This document shows positions 43,930 to 54,850 of a DNA stretch of 64,000 nt, in pieces; the stretch's first letter is position 1, and every line of letters starts with the position of its first letter. The notes under the pieces are model-generated. The model saw only the letters and a program-made list of their open reading frames with translations, was not told the origin of the DNA and ran no database searches. The translations under genes and the position numbers were made by a program. Origin of the DNA: Phlebotomus papatasi (Eukaryota; Arthropoda; Insecta; Diptera; Psychodidae); NCBI RefSeq assembly GCF_024763615.1, contig NC_077223.1, positions 2,356,001 through 2,420,000 of the forward strand, read 5' to 3'.

Positions 43930-45043
43930 GGTCAGTAGGGATGATCAGTTGCTTTTCTTTTGGGAATTTTGCGTGATTTTTCAGGGAAATTGTGGCAGAA
44001 AAAAGATAAACAACGAACACTAGACACAATTCACTGACACAGCCTTTGACGCGGTGGCGCTGGCAGCCGTGAAAGAGAAAAGGCCTATTCGATTTTGGCG
44101 GGAAAAAAGAAAAGGTTAGGATGTTCAGAGCAGGAGTTCCAAAGGAAAATTTTCAGATTTTCTTCAATTTTATCCCCAAATATAAAGTTTTTATGTGTCC
44201 TATGGGGTCAATGCTCTACACTAAATCAAACTTCACAATTTCTTCTATGGCAAGAATTTATTTTCAATCATTTATAGGGGAAAAACTTCCATAATAGTAT
44301 TCGCAAGCGAGAAACCAAAGAGTTTTCTATTGCGTGTAAAATTATTCTAATTAGCCTAAAATAATTCTCAATTAAGCACTCAATTTTACATTCTATATAT
44401 ATGGGGCATTTGGGGATACATTGTGTTAAAGATTCTTGTTTTCTATCCATTTTAAAAGGTTCCTCTAGAAAAATCCCATTTTGGTTTTTTTATCTGGTAA
44501 AAATAGTTTAAGAAAACTTTTTTTTAATTTTTTTTTGTGAAAATCCACAGGATAGAACTTTTTCTTTATTAATTTTGCAGGGGGGCGGGGGATAGATGAA
44601 CAAATGGATGTATTTACCTGCTTCTTTTTTTTTTTACTTATTTCTGTGATGATTCAATGACTAACAGAAATATTCTAATAAATGTTTATTTGCCCATCAG
44701 AAAAAAAATATTAAAATTTTCTTTTCACATTTATATCTTCCATCCAAATTACAAAAAGGCAAATTGACTGGTTCTTTGAAGAGAAAGAGAAATTTATACA
44801 CATGTAAATCTACTTGTCTCTTATCCAGAAACATCATTTCTTTATTTTTTTTGGTAAAATTTTTGCGCCAATTCTAGTCATTTTTCCACATTTTGCATTT
44901 CTGCAATGTTTTTTTTAATTCAATTTTAAAACTGTCTGCTAATTTTTTTTTAAAGGTATATTCTTCACTTTTCTTTTTATTTAAATTATTCCTTCTCTCG
45001 AAGTACGTATAATTGTTTGGTTGTAGATGAGAGAATCACTAAT
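43930..45043. other. spacer between the oxidoreductase start and the igloo-like stop
   Basis: This 1.1-kb spacer should hold the promoter and 5' untranslated region of the oxidoreductase gene (lower part) and the 3' untranslated region of the igloo-like gene (upper part). No clear core promoter element is visible. T- and A-rich runs dominate from 44470 to 45000. Confidence 0.4.
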
Positions 45044-47846
45044 TTAATCCTTGCCATCGGTTTTGCGTGCCTTGTGACCACGGAAGGATGCCTGGATTTT
45101 CGTAGCTGCTTTATTCAATTCCGGATCACTCAAATCGATGTCCAACTCTTCGGCCACCTGCATGAAAAATCATAATTTTAGAATAATTTTTATCAAAATT
45201 TTTTACAGGACCTCTACAAAGCCCTGTCAGAAATTTTAGGCCACGCCCACTTGAAGATCTTTACCCAAAAAAACAAGTTCTTTTCTTTAACTCTTTCCGG
45301 ACCGCAGCATATGCTGCAAGTCAATTTCACAATTTTTTAATCAAAAATATCTAAGCTCAGGAATTAATTGAGGTCCTACAAAAAATACCTTACATTTGGA
45401 CATTTGGAATTGAATTTTTCTCAGTTCTAAAAAAACACGGTTTTTCATTGAATATTCATATGCTGCTTTTTGGGTACTCAGAGTCCCAAAAGAGACGAAA
45501 GAGTTAATTTATTAGGGTAAATGTCCCAATTCAAAACCATTTCCAGAAGCTTTAACTTTGACAGAAGATTCAACGCATTAAGTTCATATTTTTTCTGAAG
45601 AGAATTACATAAATTTGCTCCTTGACTCTTCTAGAATGTAACTGTTTAGTGAAAATTCTTTAGATATAATTTGAAAACTTCTTAGATACAAGAAAAATAC
45701 GCCAGCGTAAAATGCTGCTATTGGAAACAAATTAATCCAAATGGAGACAAGGAAAAGTTTCTAATTGGAGACAAACAGTGTAAGTGAAACCGCGATGAAA
45801 GGCTTCCAAAACCTTGTTGAGTTGCTCTTGAGTGTAGGATTTGTTCTTATTTCTGGTCTTTTCTCCTTTTCCATCTAAAACAATAAGAAAATCTCTCCAA
45901 AAAAATCATATTTCCGGGGTTTCCTTTTGAAGCATTTGCAGACACTTCAGAAAAACCCTTTTTGTTCACGAAATAGATAAATATTTCATTTGAAAACTTC
46001 ACGTACCGTTAACAATAAAGATTAGCACTTAATTGAACTAAAATTAGTCAGAAATATAACATAAAATGATATGAAAATATAGTCGATCTATGAAAAATTC
46101 AATGGTGAAAGGGTACACTTTTAATTTTTCTGAGAAATTAGCAAATTAAAATTTGTGAATATGAATGAATTTCGATTTATTTGGAGCAAAATTAACTAAA
46201 TAATGAAACTGAGGTATAGAAAATATATAAATATAGCAATTTAGTACTGTATTTATCATGAAAACAGTGACGTTTCCATTTGGAGCAGGTTTTGAATTAG
46301 CTTAATTTACCCTATTGTTTGATTGCTATGTGATACAATATCCTAAAGACTTGATTAATAGCCCTGTGTTAGGCATTTGCCTCTGAAAATTTAAGCCACG
46401 CCCCCTTCTTAAATTCTCAATGACTCGACCAGTCAATGACGCTCAGAGCAGAAGTGTACTGTTTTAATAGGGAAATGCATACAAAGGAGGCCACTTCTGA
46501 TCTGAGCGTCTCATTTCATTATTACTGAAAAATATCACATTTTTAATGAAATGTTATCCCTGTTATTCGCTTAAACTTTCGAGAATGAAAAATAATATCT
46601 TTGGCACATTTTTTAAATCAGGAAATTCCATTAAGCCAAAATTAACAACCCTTTCTTTCCCAAATGTTTTGTCACGTATACGCCCCATACGCCTCTCCCA
46701 CTCTTCTTCTTTTTTTGAACGTCACAAAAATTTTAATTTAACTTCAATCCAATTTTGAGCGCCAAAGATTTGGATAGACATATTCATTGATAAAAAACGA
46801 ATACGAATTGTTGGCTATATGGACCCGAGTGAGTCCGACAGCCTTACATAAAATAGAAGAAGAAGAAGAAGAAGAATACGAATTGTGTTTTTATAAACGT
46901 TTCTTGATATAAAAAGCATTCGGAGCCATTAAAATGCTCATAATGCTTTCAGCACACCTTGGAGATCGATAAAATTTCATGAAATCAAAATTCGCATCCA
47001 TTTCTTTCTCAAAAGATTTGCATAAGCTTATCTCCCTATTTCGGACTCAAAATCTGACTGAACTAAATTTAATTTGGTGTGATGTTCAAAAGAAGAAGAA
47101 GAAGAGTGCAAAAGAGTAGGATAGATATATGTAAAATTTTTAAGAAAGAAAGGGATGTGAATTTTGACTTGATGAAATTTTCCTGATACAAAAGATGTTC
47201 CAAAGTATAAAAATCAAATTTGCAAGTGCGAAATTAGATTTCGTTGATTATGCTTTTCTGATTTATTCCGCGGATCTATTTTGAAAATAATTAATAAAGT
47301 AATTATCTTGGAAATGTAGAAATCCAGTTAGAACAATTAGAAACAATTGACGCAAATGTGGCATTTCATTCCTAAAATGGCCCCATTGTTAGTTTTAAGA
47401 ACGTAGGGGAGATCGGGGCAGGTTTAACCAGCATATGAAAGTTTTATTTGCCCATAATTTATGAAAACCATGTTTGAATTAATTACTTTGAGTAGATAAG
47501 TTGTTTGCTCAATATTCTTTCTGAAGAAAATTATAACACTTCACTGTCACCACTGTCTAATTCTACCCCTGAAATTCTGTCCCAGTCTACCCTTAATTGT
47601 TTTGAAAGTTTTTTAATGGTTTCAAGACCTTTCATTTGCACTTAAGATTATTAAATTTGATTCAGTGGCAGCAGAGTTATGGCCATTTTTGTATGACAAA
47701 TTGCAAAAATAATACGCTTAATCGAACTACCTTCTTAGTGATCTCTTGGAGTTCAGCATCATCCTTCAATTCAGCACCTGTGGCCAATTTGCGCGCCAAG
47801 TGACCTCTAAAAGTAGCCTGAATCCTCGTTGCTGCCTCACAGAGTT
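45044..47846 (-). CDS. igl: igloo/neuromodulin-like IQ-motif protein, last two coding exons (5' incomplete)
   Basis: Exon 47846-47731 (116 nt, entering in phase 1) encodes LCEAATRIQATFRGHLARKL, then an acidic linker ending EITKK. It splices with GT-AG across 2573 nt to exon 45157-45044, which encodes VAEELDIDLSDPELNKAATK, then IQASFRGHKARK and TDGKD before the stop. Each exon holds one complete IQ motif of the IQ..FRGH.AR type, the calmodulin-binding module of GAP-43/neurogranin proteins and of Drosophila igloo. The C-terminal position, linker and intron phase agree with an igloo-type gene. The initiating exon was searched for at 48-64 kb without success and probably lies beyond the window. 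The family is clear; the exact orthologue name is inferred. Confidence 0.75.
45291..45503. mobile_element. TTAA-flanked MITE with CTCTTTC ends
   Basis: TTAA (45287-45290) precedes CTCTTTCCGGACCGCAGCAT, and the right end (GACGAAAGAG) is followed by TTAA (45504-45507). The central region contains ATATCTAAGCTCAGGAATTA, shared with the copy at 40928. The word CATATGCTGC occurs near both ends. TTAA targets point to a piggyBac-type transposase. Confidence 0.7.
45515..46312. mobile_element. TA-flanked inverted-repeat element carrying an HTH fragment
   Basis: The left end TA-GGGTAAATGTCCCAATTC followed by AAAACC pairs with the right end, which in reverse reads GGGTAAATTAAGCTAATTCA followed by AAACC, with TA at both junctions. 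At 798 bases it is larger than the other MITEs of this style. It contains a minus-strand frame (45732-45875) resembling a transposase DNA-binding domain. The words AATGGAGACAA and AATTGGAGACAA recur inside. Confidence 0.65.
45732..45875 (-). pseudogene. pipsqueak/pogo-type HTH fragment of a transposase
   Basis: The minus-strand frame reads GEKTRNKNKSYTQEQLNKVL, then EAFHRGFT, and stops after 47 codons. The basic lead-in followed by Y(T)xEQLxxxLEAxxxG matches the first helix region of the pipsqueak-type helix-turn-helix that opens pogo/Tigger transposases and pipsqueak proteins. The rest of the domain is lost. It may start behind an acceptor-like TATTGTTTTAG at 45875. The assignment is from pattern only. 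Confidence 0.4.
46650..46755 (-). mobile_element. half copy of the long-arm MITE of 16991-17260
   Basis: The segment CCCTTTCTTTCCCAAATGTT, then CCACTCTTCTTCTTTTTTTG and AACGTCACAAAAATTTTAAT, matches one arm and the centre of the family in reverse orientation. Confidence 0.5.
46941..47210. mobile_element. long-arm MITE with AAGAAGAAGAAG centre, copy 2
   Basis: The left arm is AATGCTTTCAGCACACCTTG, then AAAATTTCATGAAATC and CATTTCTTTCTCAAAAG. The right arm is the inverted equivalent ending TTCCTGATACAAAAGATGTT. The centre AAGAAGAAGAAGAGTGCAA is shared with copy 1. It lies in the igloo-like intron. Confidence 0.7.
47406..47593. mobile_element. small inverted-end element in the igloo-like intron
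   Basis: The left end TA-GGGGAGATCGGGGCAGG and the right end, in reverse TAAGGGTAGACTGGGACAG, are imperfect inverted repeats with TA flanks. The length is about 188 bases. The match is weaker than for its neighbours. Confidence 0.4.
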
Positions 47847-48612
47847 CTGCAAAAAGTAACAAAATATTTGACTTAATTAATATTAATTTTGCAATAAACA
47901 CTATATGAGATACATTTAGCAAAGGGGAGCTGTAAATTGTGCAAAAAACATGAAGAGCATTACAATGTTTCCCCCATACTGACATCCGGACCAAAAAAGC
48001 CCGGGAAAATGTCACAAATTTTCCCCCCTGTGAAAATGTTGGGCAAATAACTCATCATCACTGAAACATCTTTCAACATTTCAGCAGCAGGGTACAACTT
48101 TTAACCCCATCAACCTCCATCAGAAGCCCCGTGTCGCACATTCCAAATGTAATTGCCACGTGTCGTTTGGACTATAACGTACTCATGGTTTTAGTCACTG
48201 GGGTATAGAGCGTGTCCAAAAAATTCAATATTCATGAGAATTCATATGTCCTGCAATGATTTTTTATGACCCATTTCGGATGACAAATTCAGAAGTGGGA
48301 ACCGAAAGGGCGGAAAGCGGACGACAAAACTGCAATAAAACATTGGAGAGAGCTTTATATGACTTCATTTCCGAATTTTTTGTTTTCCTCAAAAAACTTT
48401 TATAGAGAATAACTAAATGGTCGAGAGAAAGCACGAAAAGTAGAAAAGAAAAGCAGTTAAAATATCAAGAAATATTAATCATGAAAGGTCTCCATATGCA
48501 TTTTGTACAAATTAACGTAAGGATAGGGTAAGCTTTATGTTATCAGAATTAATGACGTGAAGGTTACGTTAAATTTACCTTTAATTCGTAATTCAGTAAC
48601 GAAATGCTTATA

Positions 48613-48827
48613 GGGGAATGTAGGCATGGTTCAAACAGAGTGAACCTTCAAACGATGTAAATTTTCTCTTTGCTTGGAAAGAGCTGACTTACCATTTCTC
48701 ATCCCGATTCATGAGCTTAATAATTATCTATCTTATGGCTAAGAAATGACGAACTAGCTTTTGTAAACAAAGAGAAAATTTGCGTTGTTTGAAGGTTCAC
48801 TCTATGCAAACCATGCCAACATTCCCC
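48613..48827. mobile_element. TA-flanked hairpin MITE with GGGGAATGTAGGCATGG ends
   Basis: The left arm (GGGGAATGTAGGCATGGTTC ... GAGTGAACCTTCAAAC ... AATTTTCTCTTTG) is repeated inverted on the right (CAAAGAGAAAATT ... GTTTGAAGGTTCACTCTATG ... CCATGCCAACATTCCCC), with arms of about 85 bases. TA lies at both ends. GTTCAAAC and CTTCAAAC form a paired word in each arm. Confidence 0.8.
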
Positions 48828-49343
48828 TACAGATGACAGCTTTTCATACTTGACCCCCTTTTCTCGGGGAAATCTTATTAATCGTAGAGGAAGGTGAGAC
48901 AGTTTCTAGCACGTGTTATTTTCAAAAACATAAAATGAAAAAAAACCAAAAAAAAAAACAATAAACAAAACGAGCTGAACTTAATTAGTTTTAATAGCAT
49001 TTACAAAGACTTGAAAAATTAGTTTTGAAAAAAAAACAATTTTAGCTGCCTAAACTACCCTATTTTCTCCTATTCCATTTTCTACATTTCATTTAATAAA
49101 TTGTAGAATATAAATATTTGTACAAGTTCTATCAATTTATGCATTAATGCATTTTATTACGGCACAAAATGGGAAAAGTTTTGCAAACAAATTCTGTGAT
49201 TGATGAATATTGTCACCTCGCAATTTTCCCGCAAAATGTTTTTTTTTTGTTTATTTAACAACAATTTCTATTTCAAATTTCATGATAAAAAAAATAAATA
49301 AATAAAATGGATAGAAATGTTTCATTTCTTTATTATAATTTAA

Positions 49344-49864
49344 CCCATTCCTTACCATGGTATTATACATCATACGCAAATTGAGTGATTTTAGATGATT
49401 TATTCCAGGGCAATTGATATTCGAGTTTCTGTCGGAAATGGATTTTTAGTTACTTTAGTCCTTCAATTACTTGAAAAAAATAGCCCGACAGAGATGGGAA
49501 TACATTTTGTTATTCTTTTCTCGCTTCACGTGAAGTCATGCAAAATTTTTGCTCGGACGGAAAATGCGATATCCCGTCGAAATTGTTAAAATTGATCTTC
49601 ATCCTCTTTCCTGATTTGAATTCTAGTTGCCAATTTGTTTTCTTGGATAGTTACTCTATCTAAATCAATAGAGTTTGTAATAAATTAATGTACAGAATTT
49701 AAATTCAGTGATCGTTAAGACGTGTGTTTGAGGGCGGCTCCCCGCGCCCCCATAATGGATAAATTTTTTTTCTTTTCAAAAAAATCATCTATTAACCTGT
49801 AGGAAACTAATCCCAAAATATGAACATTCTATCTCAAGTATTTCTGGTACATTGACTGAATGGG
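49344..49864 (+). mobile_element. 521-bp TTAA-flanked element, copy 1
   Basis: TTAA (49340-49343) precedes CCCATTCCTTACCATGG, and the right end CTGAATGGG is followed by TTAA (49865-49868). The terminal match CCCATTC/GAATGGG is short, as in piggyBac relatives. A second copy, highly similar over its length, is at 59914-60441. A 64-codon frame inside has no motif. Confidence 0.75.
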
Positions 49865-49868
49865 TTAA

Positions 49869-50348
49869 TTTATTTATGAATTAGTGTTGTTTGAGTTTTC
49901 TTCTTCTTCTTTAGTTTCTTGTTTAGGTTGTCAAGCTCATTCGGGTAACTAAACGACTTTGAGAACCTTGTCAGAAAGTATAACTGACACTTTAAAATTA
50001 AAATCCGGAAGATTTATCGGAATACATCAATCATTTAAATATTTCCTCAAATATTAATGTCCATTAATATTTTAAAAATAAAATTCCATTAAATATTAAT
50101 CTTTACGAATAAATTTTAAATTGTTTTAGTAGGATCAAATTGTGCTGCCATAATTATTCATTATCCTTTTCATAATAAAAGACAAACATAATTGGAAATA
50201 ATAGCAATAATCCACAAACGTATTTATTAATCTACCGAATTTTGCGCTTCAAACAAAAACACTGAATTTAAGCAAAGGGAAAAATAAATGGACAGGATAT
50301 TATAGGATTTCAATTTAATATTTCACTCCTTTTAAATCAAAACATATA
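49869..50348. other. AT-rich non-coding stretch
   Basis: Nothing is recognised. The sequence is very AT-rich with ATTAAT/AATATT words. Confidence 0.35.
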
Positions 50349-50774
50349 GGGTAAGTGTGCCAAATTCCGGTCAGCTTACAATTTCGGCCATATTTTTTGT
50401 TCCTCGAATTTCCATGAATTTTCAGTTTTTGGATACTCTTGAGATTGTACAATACAAAAAAATAACAAAAAATGTCGCTTCGACGAACAAGATGATCTGA
50501 AAAAGATATTTAAAAAATTCTGGAAGGGCAAGGAACTATGAGAATGAAGGTGGCCGAAATAGGGCACCAATGCTATGTCTTCATTTTTATTCATTTTAAA
50601 ATGTATTAAGAATGATTTTAGAGAAAATAAAGATGATAAATTGTCTGCAAGGCTCCAAGCAACATTACTTATAAAAGAGTAACAAAAATATTCAATCTTT
50701 ATTAAAAATATTACATTTCAAAGTGAGACTTTGTCGCTTGCATGCAACTATGCCGAAATTTGGCACACTTACCC
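50349..50774. mobile_element. TA-flanked MITE with GGGTAAGTGTGCCAAATTCC ends
   Basis: The left end TA-GGGTAAGTGTGCCAAATTCC and the right end CCGAAATTTGGCACACTTAC followed by CC-TA form inverted repeats of about 23 bases. The word AATT(C/T)CGG appears twice near the left end (TTCCGGTC, TTTCGGCC) and again near 50555. The length is 426 bases. Confidence 0.75.
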
Positions 50775-51055
50775 TACCAAAAAATGTGATTGTTCTATAA
50801 ATTATTCAGCAGCTCGTAAAATATTAATTCGCATTAAATATTTAATCCACATATTTGGGATTAATTTAAAGATGTGAGAAGTATTAACAAAAAGTCTTAT
50901 AATATTCATTAATTTCAATAAAATCATTAACTAATTAAAATATTTAAAGAAATTAAATATTTAAAATATTTTTATTTAAATTGTATTAAAATTAAAATAA
51001 TTTTATTTATTCTACTTGTATTATTTAAAAAAGGCTAAAACAAAATTGATAAGTA

Positions 51056-51385
51056 TTTTGGTAAAAACGGTAAGTAAAATATTCACTTGGTAAGTAAAAT
51101 AGCAAAATTGGTAAGTAAAAAAATCAATTTTGGTAAGTAAAAGATTGAGTTTGGTAAGTAAAATGTTGTGAATGGTAAGTAAAATTGAAAGTTTGTTAAG
51201 TATAATATCAAAACTGATAAGTAAAACATCAAAATTGGTAAGTAAAAATTCAAAATTGGTAAGTAAAATAATCAAAAATGGTAAATAAAAAAGTCGAATT
51301 TGGTAAGTAAAAAATCTAAAATGGTAAGTAAAAAAATCTAAAATGGTAAGTAAAAAAATCTAAAATGGTAAGTAAAAAAATCACA
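51056..51385 (+). repeat. minisatellite of GGTAAGT words, about 15 units
   Basis: Units of about 21 bases, such as AAAATTGGTAAGTAAAA, repeat roughly 15 times. I count 12 exact GGTAAGT and three one-base variants (GTTAAGT, GATAAGT, GGTAAAT). The last three units are nearly identical (AATCTAAAATGGTAAGTAAA), suggesting recent expansion at that side. Each exact unit equals a consensus 5' splice site on the plus strand. It abuts the MITE half at 51382-51581. Confidence 0.8.
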
Positions 51386-51581
51386 ATTAATTTTCTTAAT
51401 TTTATTTTTTCTGTCTCATATTATATTTAAAATAACACGGGAAATTCTAGAACAATAAAAAATGATAATTTTTTAAAAGAAAGAAAAAACCGTTGGAAAT
51501 TTCAAAAAAAGTTGTGCATATTCAGAGAGAGAACTGTCAAAAAAAAAGTACCCAAACTGTGCATATAGAGAAACAGCACTG
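51382..51581 (-). mobile_element. half copy of the CAGTGCTG MITE next to the GGTAAGT array
   Basis: In reverse orientation this segment matches 20249-20450, from the terminal CAGTGCTG (51581 side, followed by TA) through ATATGCACAACTTTTTTTGA and CCGTGTTATTTTAAATATAA to AAGAAAATTAA. There the similarity stops and the minisatellite begins. The opposite terminus is not seen. Confidence 0.65.
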
Positions 51582-52195
51582 TATATTCAATTTTATTATT
51601 TCTAGACGAGTTTTTTTTGATAAAGTTTTCAATTGTCTCAATTTAATTCGGTTTGGATCAATTGTGAAGTATTGGGGAACAATTTAGGTTATTATTTAAA
51701 GTATTTTGAATTCAGATCTTCCGGGTCTTCATCAGAGGCAGCATCTTTTTCCCAAATGAAAGAACTCAAATTTTCTCCAAATCTTTCGACCCTTGGTACA
51801 GGTCATTTTAATATTAATAGATCATTCAGTGAAGGTCAGTTAGATCGAAAGCTTTAGAGGAAATTTGAGTTCTTTCATTTGGGAAAAAGAAGTTACCTCT
51901 GTCTAACATCGGAACATCCAAATCCAAAATAAATCCGTCCGATAACTAAATTAAAATAAAATGATTGGCAAAGTTTTTTCTTCAAAATAAAGAAAGCGAG
52001 AGATAAACCTGTGCCCCTATGCCTTCGGATTCTAAAAACAAACAACTCAGTTTAAATTTTTTTTTTAAGTCTACCTTTAAGTTCCTGGATTCTTTGAGTT
52101 TATTTTTATTACAGTTGAACCCTATAGTTGGGTATATTTATTCATTTTATTATATTATTCTTATATTTAATAGTTTATTGTATTTAATTATTTTT

Positions 52196-52252
52196 ATTAT
52201 ATTATATTATATTATATTATATTATATTGTATTATATTATATTATATTATAA
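52196..52252. repeat. TATTA microsatellite
   Basis: About 11 tandem TATTA pentamers with one interruption (TTGTA). Confidence 0.85.
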
Positions 52253-52287
52253 TTTAATTTTTTAGGTTAGGTTACTATAATAGTATT

Positions 52288-52436
52288 TAATATAGACGCC
52301 AGGCGTCTACACACTAGTAATTTTTTTTTTAAATGCCTTTTTTTAAAAAATTCTGACGTTTCTGCCTATAAGGATAGGGGAAATTTCCTTTAAAAAGGCA
52401 TTTTTTAAAGAAATTTCTACTACTATGTAGACGCCA
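52288..52436. mobile_element. hairpin element with GGCGTCTACA ends
   Basis: The left side GGCGTCTACACACTAGTAAT, then AAATGCCTTTTTTTAAA, is mirrored by the right side TTAAAAAGGCATTTTTTAA, then CTACTATGTAGACGCC. The left end also contains the palindrome AGACGCCAGGCGTCT. The length is about 150 bases. Confidence 0.6.
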
Positions 52437-54296
52437 GTACTCATCAAAAAGAGAAAGATAAAATTATTTAGATTGCAATCCATATTTCATAGAATTTTCA
52501 AATTTTTATTTTACCAATTTTTATTATTCATATTAGTTTTTTTATAAACATGCCACTTCGGATCTCATCTCTTAGCTTCAAATAAAACTCTTTTCCCATG
52601 GAATCATATTTAAATATTGCACTTTTGCCAACAATTTCAAATTATATTTTAATTAAAATTGTAGGTTTTTTAAGTGGTGGAAATTGAAATAAACATTTAT
52701 TGCTCATTAAAAAGTTTGCTAAAATTTTGAGATGGTCTTCAATCTATGAAGCTGGCAACTCCAAATTCAATTAATACATTTTCAGGATTCTTTTCATCCT
52801 GTTTGCTATTAAGATGGTTTTTTTTTGCTTTTTTTTCACTATTTATTTGGAAACAATTTCTGGGACGATCCTTTTTTTGCCTATTCATTTGGGCGGATGA
52901 AAAGGACGCTTTTTTGTCTGTCGCCCTGATTAAAGGAACACTCCCGAAATCCATTCTCTCTAAGTTATTCATAAGGGGTGGATGAGCCTGGGAGAGCAGA
53001 TTTATCTCATTTGCAGAGGATAGTTCATACGACCCATTGGACAGAATGGCTAGAATTTATCTCCGCTGGAAAGAATTCTGGCTATATTGGACATTCAGCC
53101 AGGGCTTTAAATTATTCACATTGAGATGCAAAATTAATTTAACTAATTAAATATTATTCCAGGATAGACCAATTTTTCATGTGCTGAATTTCGGGAAGCC
53201 TTTTACTCCGGGGTAAAATTTTAGAATTGGAAAACTTGATTTTCCAACTAAAAGCAAAACACGGAATCTTTTCCGGTGGGGCTAACTCCTAATGTGCCGT
53301 TTAAATGTGGTCTTACAAGAATTTTGCATTAGACTGGCTTTTGTGGGCTTGGGCTGTATGATGGTGAGAAATGTAACTCAGACTGGCCTTCCTGCTATAT
53401 TCTCTTCTGGGCAAATCGATACCTTTCCCAGTGACGTCAATGGACTCCAGCCACCTTGAACTCACAGAGAAGCGCGAGGGGGGTGGATCGATGCGCGCCG
53501 GGTGGAAAATTCAAAGTGACTCCCACAGACAAATTTTCCCAGGCATTGGGAAAATGTCTCATGCACTTGAAATCCTCAATAATTAGTAGTCATATCACCC
53601 AAATCCCTATCAATTATTCTGATCACATCCCCAGGCATTTTCTCTCTATGGATTTTCTTTAGTTCCCATCGAGATTTCCCTGGGTTACAAACAATTACAT
53701 TGCGATTTGTGTGAATGGGTAAAAAGGGAATATTTTCCCCAGGGGATACCCACACCTCCTTGGAAGATATCCAAAACGATTTCCAAGCCATTTCATTGAA
53801 TTGTCACCAGTCCAATCGTCTTTGTAGACCATTCTGGAGGTTGAATTTTCATAAATTTACAATAGAACACGGCATTTATTTCCTTTGTTTATTCACAAAA
53901 TTTCTAAAATTATGCCATGGAACGTTTTTTTTATAGATAACCTCAATATAACATAACCTAGGGTAATTTTTCTGTGGTAAAAACTTCCAAGTATCCCTCA
54001 GGGTCTTTATCAACTTTCTCGATTTATATGCAAATCGAACTTCACTGTTGTGATAACCAGAGATATTTTTAAGTGCCGAAATCTTGGGATGTGATACAAA
54101 ATTTATGGTTATGACCGTGACGAACATTTTTTTTGGTGTTTATAACTTCACATTTCAATATATCAATCAGAATTTTAATAAATTTGGTGAGAATTAGTGA
54201 AATATTCTCGGAAATGGGAAAGTTTATATCTTGAATTATCCAAATAGAATATTCTGCTCATTTGATTTGTTCTCCCTAAAGTGCATTCTTAATTTA
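52437..54296. other. non-coding stretch, partly GC-richer
   Basis: From about 53000 to 53900 the stretch is less AT-rich than average and may be unique intronic or regulatory DNA of a larger gene. I found no splice-bounded exon. The minus-strand frame at 52739-52972 is rich in K/N/Q/D but could be a product of A-rich sequence. Confidence 0.3.
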
Positions 54297-54490
54297 GGGT
54301 AAAGTGGTACAAGTTGGACAGTCAATGGTACAAGTTGGACAGGGCTTTTTTCTTGATAAATTTAATACTTCATTTTTATTTGTATATTTTTAATGCTTTA
54401 TTTTTATAATTTGGTTCCTTGTGCTTAAAAAAAATTAGTACTGTATTTATCAAAAAAAAAACTCCCTATCCAACTTGTTTCACTTTACCC
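54297..54490. mobile_element. TA-flanked MITE with paired GGTACAAGTTGGACAG words
   Basis: The left end TA-GGGTAAAGTGGTACAAGTTG contains the 16-base word GGTACAAGTTGGACAG twice with a 5-base spacer. The right end in reverse reads GGGTAAAGTGAAACAAGTTG followed by GATAGG. TA lies at both ends, and the length is 194 bases. Confidence 0.8.
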
Positions 54491-54574
54491 TACTGACCTA
54501 TCGGACCAATCTCTATAATTTTTCATATAATTTTCAGGACCAAAATAATTTGGAAGTAATATAATGAAATTTCC

Positions 54575-54850
54575 GATAAAAAACAGTTATCGGTTATGAA
54601 TCGGTTCAGAACCGATTGGAACCGGTTCAGTTTTATCAGAAATTCCAAGATCTTTCCAACGAGTTCAGACATGACCCATTCGACTGAGAAATATGCTCTC
54701 TAGAGCCTTTTTAACCTTTAACCTTGAAAAACCGTTATTAGGCGGACAACACATCCGCCTAGGTAATTTCTTGACGTGGTAATGGGCGGACATACAGAGG
54801 CACAGACGGACAAAAAGCGTGACGTCAAAAAACTCGGAACTTAAGATTTC
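54575..54850 (+). repeat. CGGTT-rich dispersed repeat, copy 4
   Basis: This is the best preserved copy: TTATCGGTTATGAATCGG, TTCAGAACCGATTGGAACCG, CAGAAATTCCAAGATCTTTC, CTCTCTAGAGCCTTTTTAAC, TTAACCTTGAAAAACCG, then CACAGACGGACAAAAAGCG. It is about 276 bases and colinear with 4920-5480. Confidence 0.65.

Noticed and set aside
51056..51385. Regularly spaced repeat that might suggest a CRISPR array
   Set aside because: The unit is only about 21 bases with no distinct spacers, there are no cas genes, and the DNA is eukaryotic; it is a minisatellite.
52739..52972. K/N/Q/D-rich minus-strand frame as a possible upstream igloo exon
   Set aside because: It has no IQ motif and no matching splice sites, and its composition can be explained by A-rich DNA.
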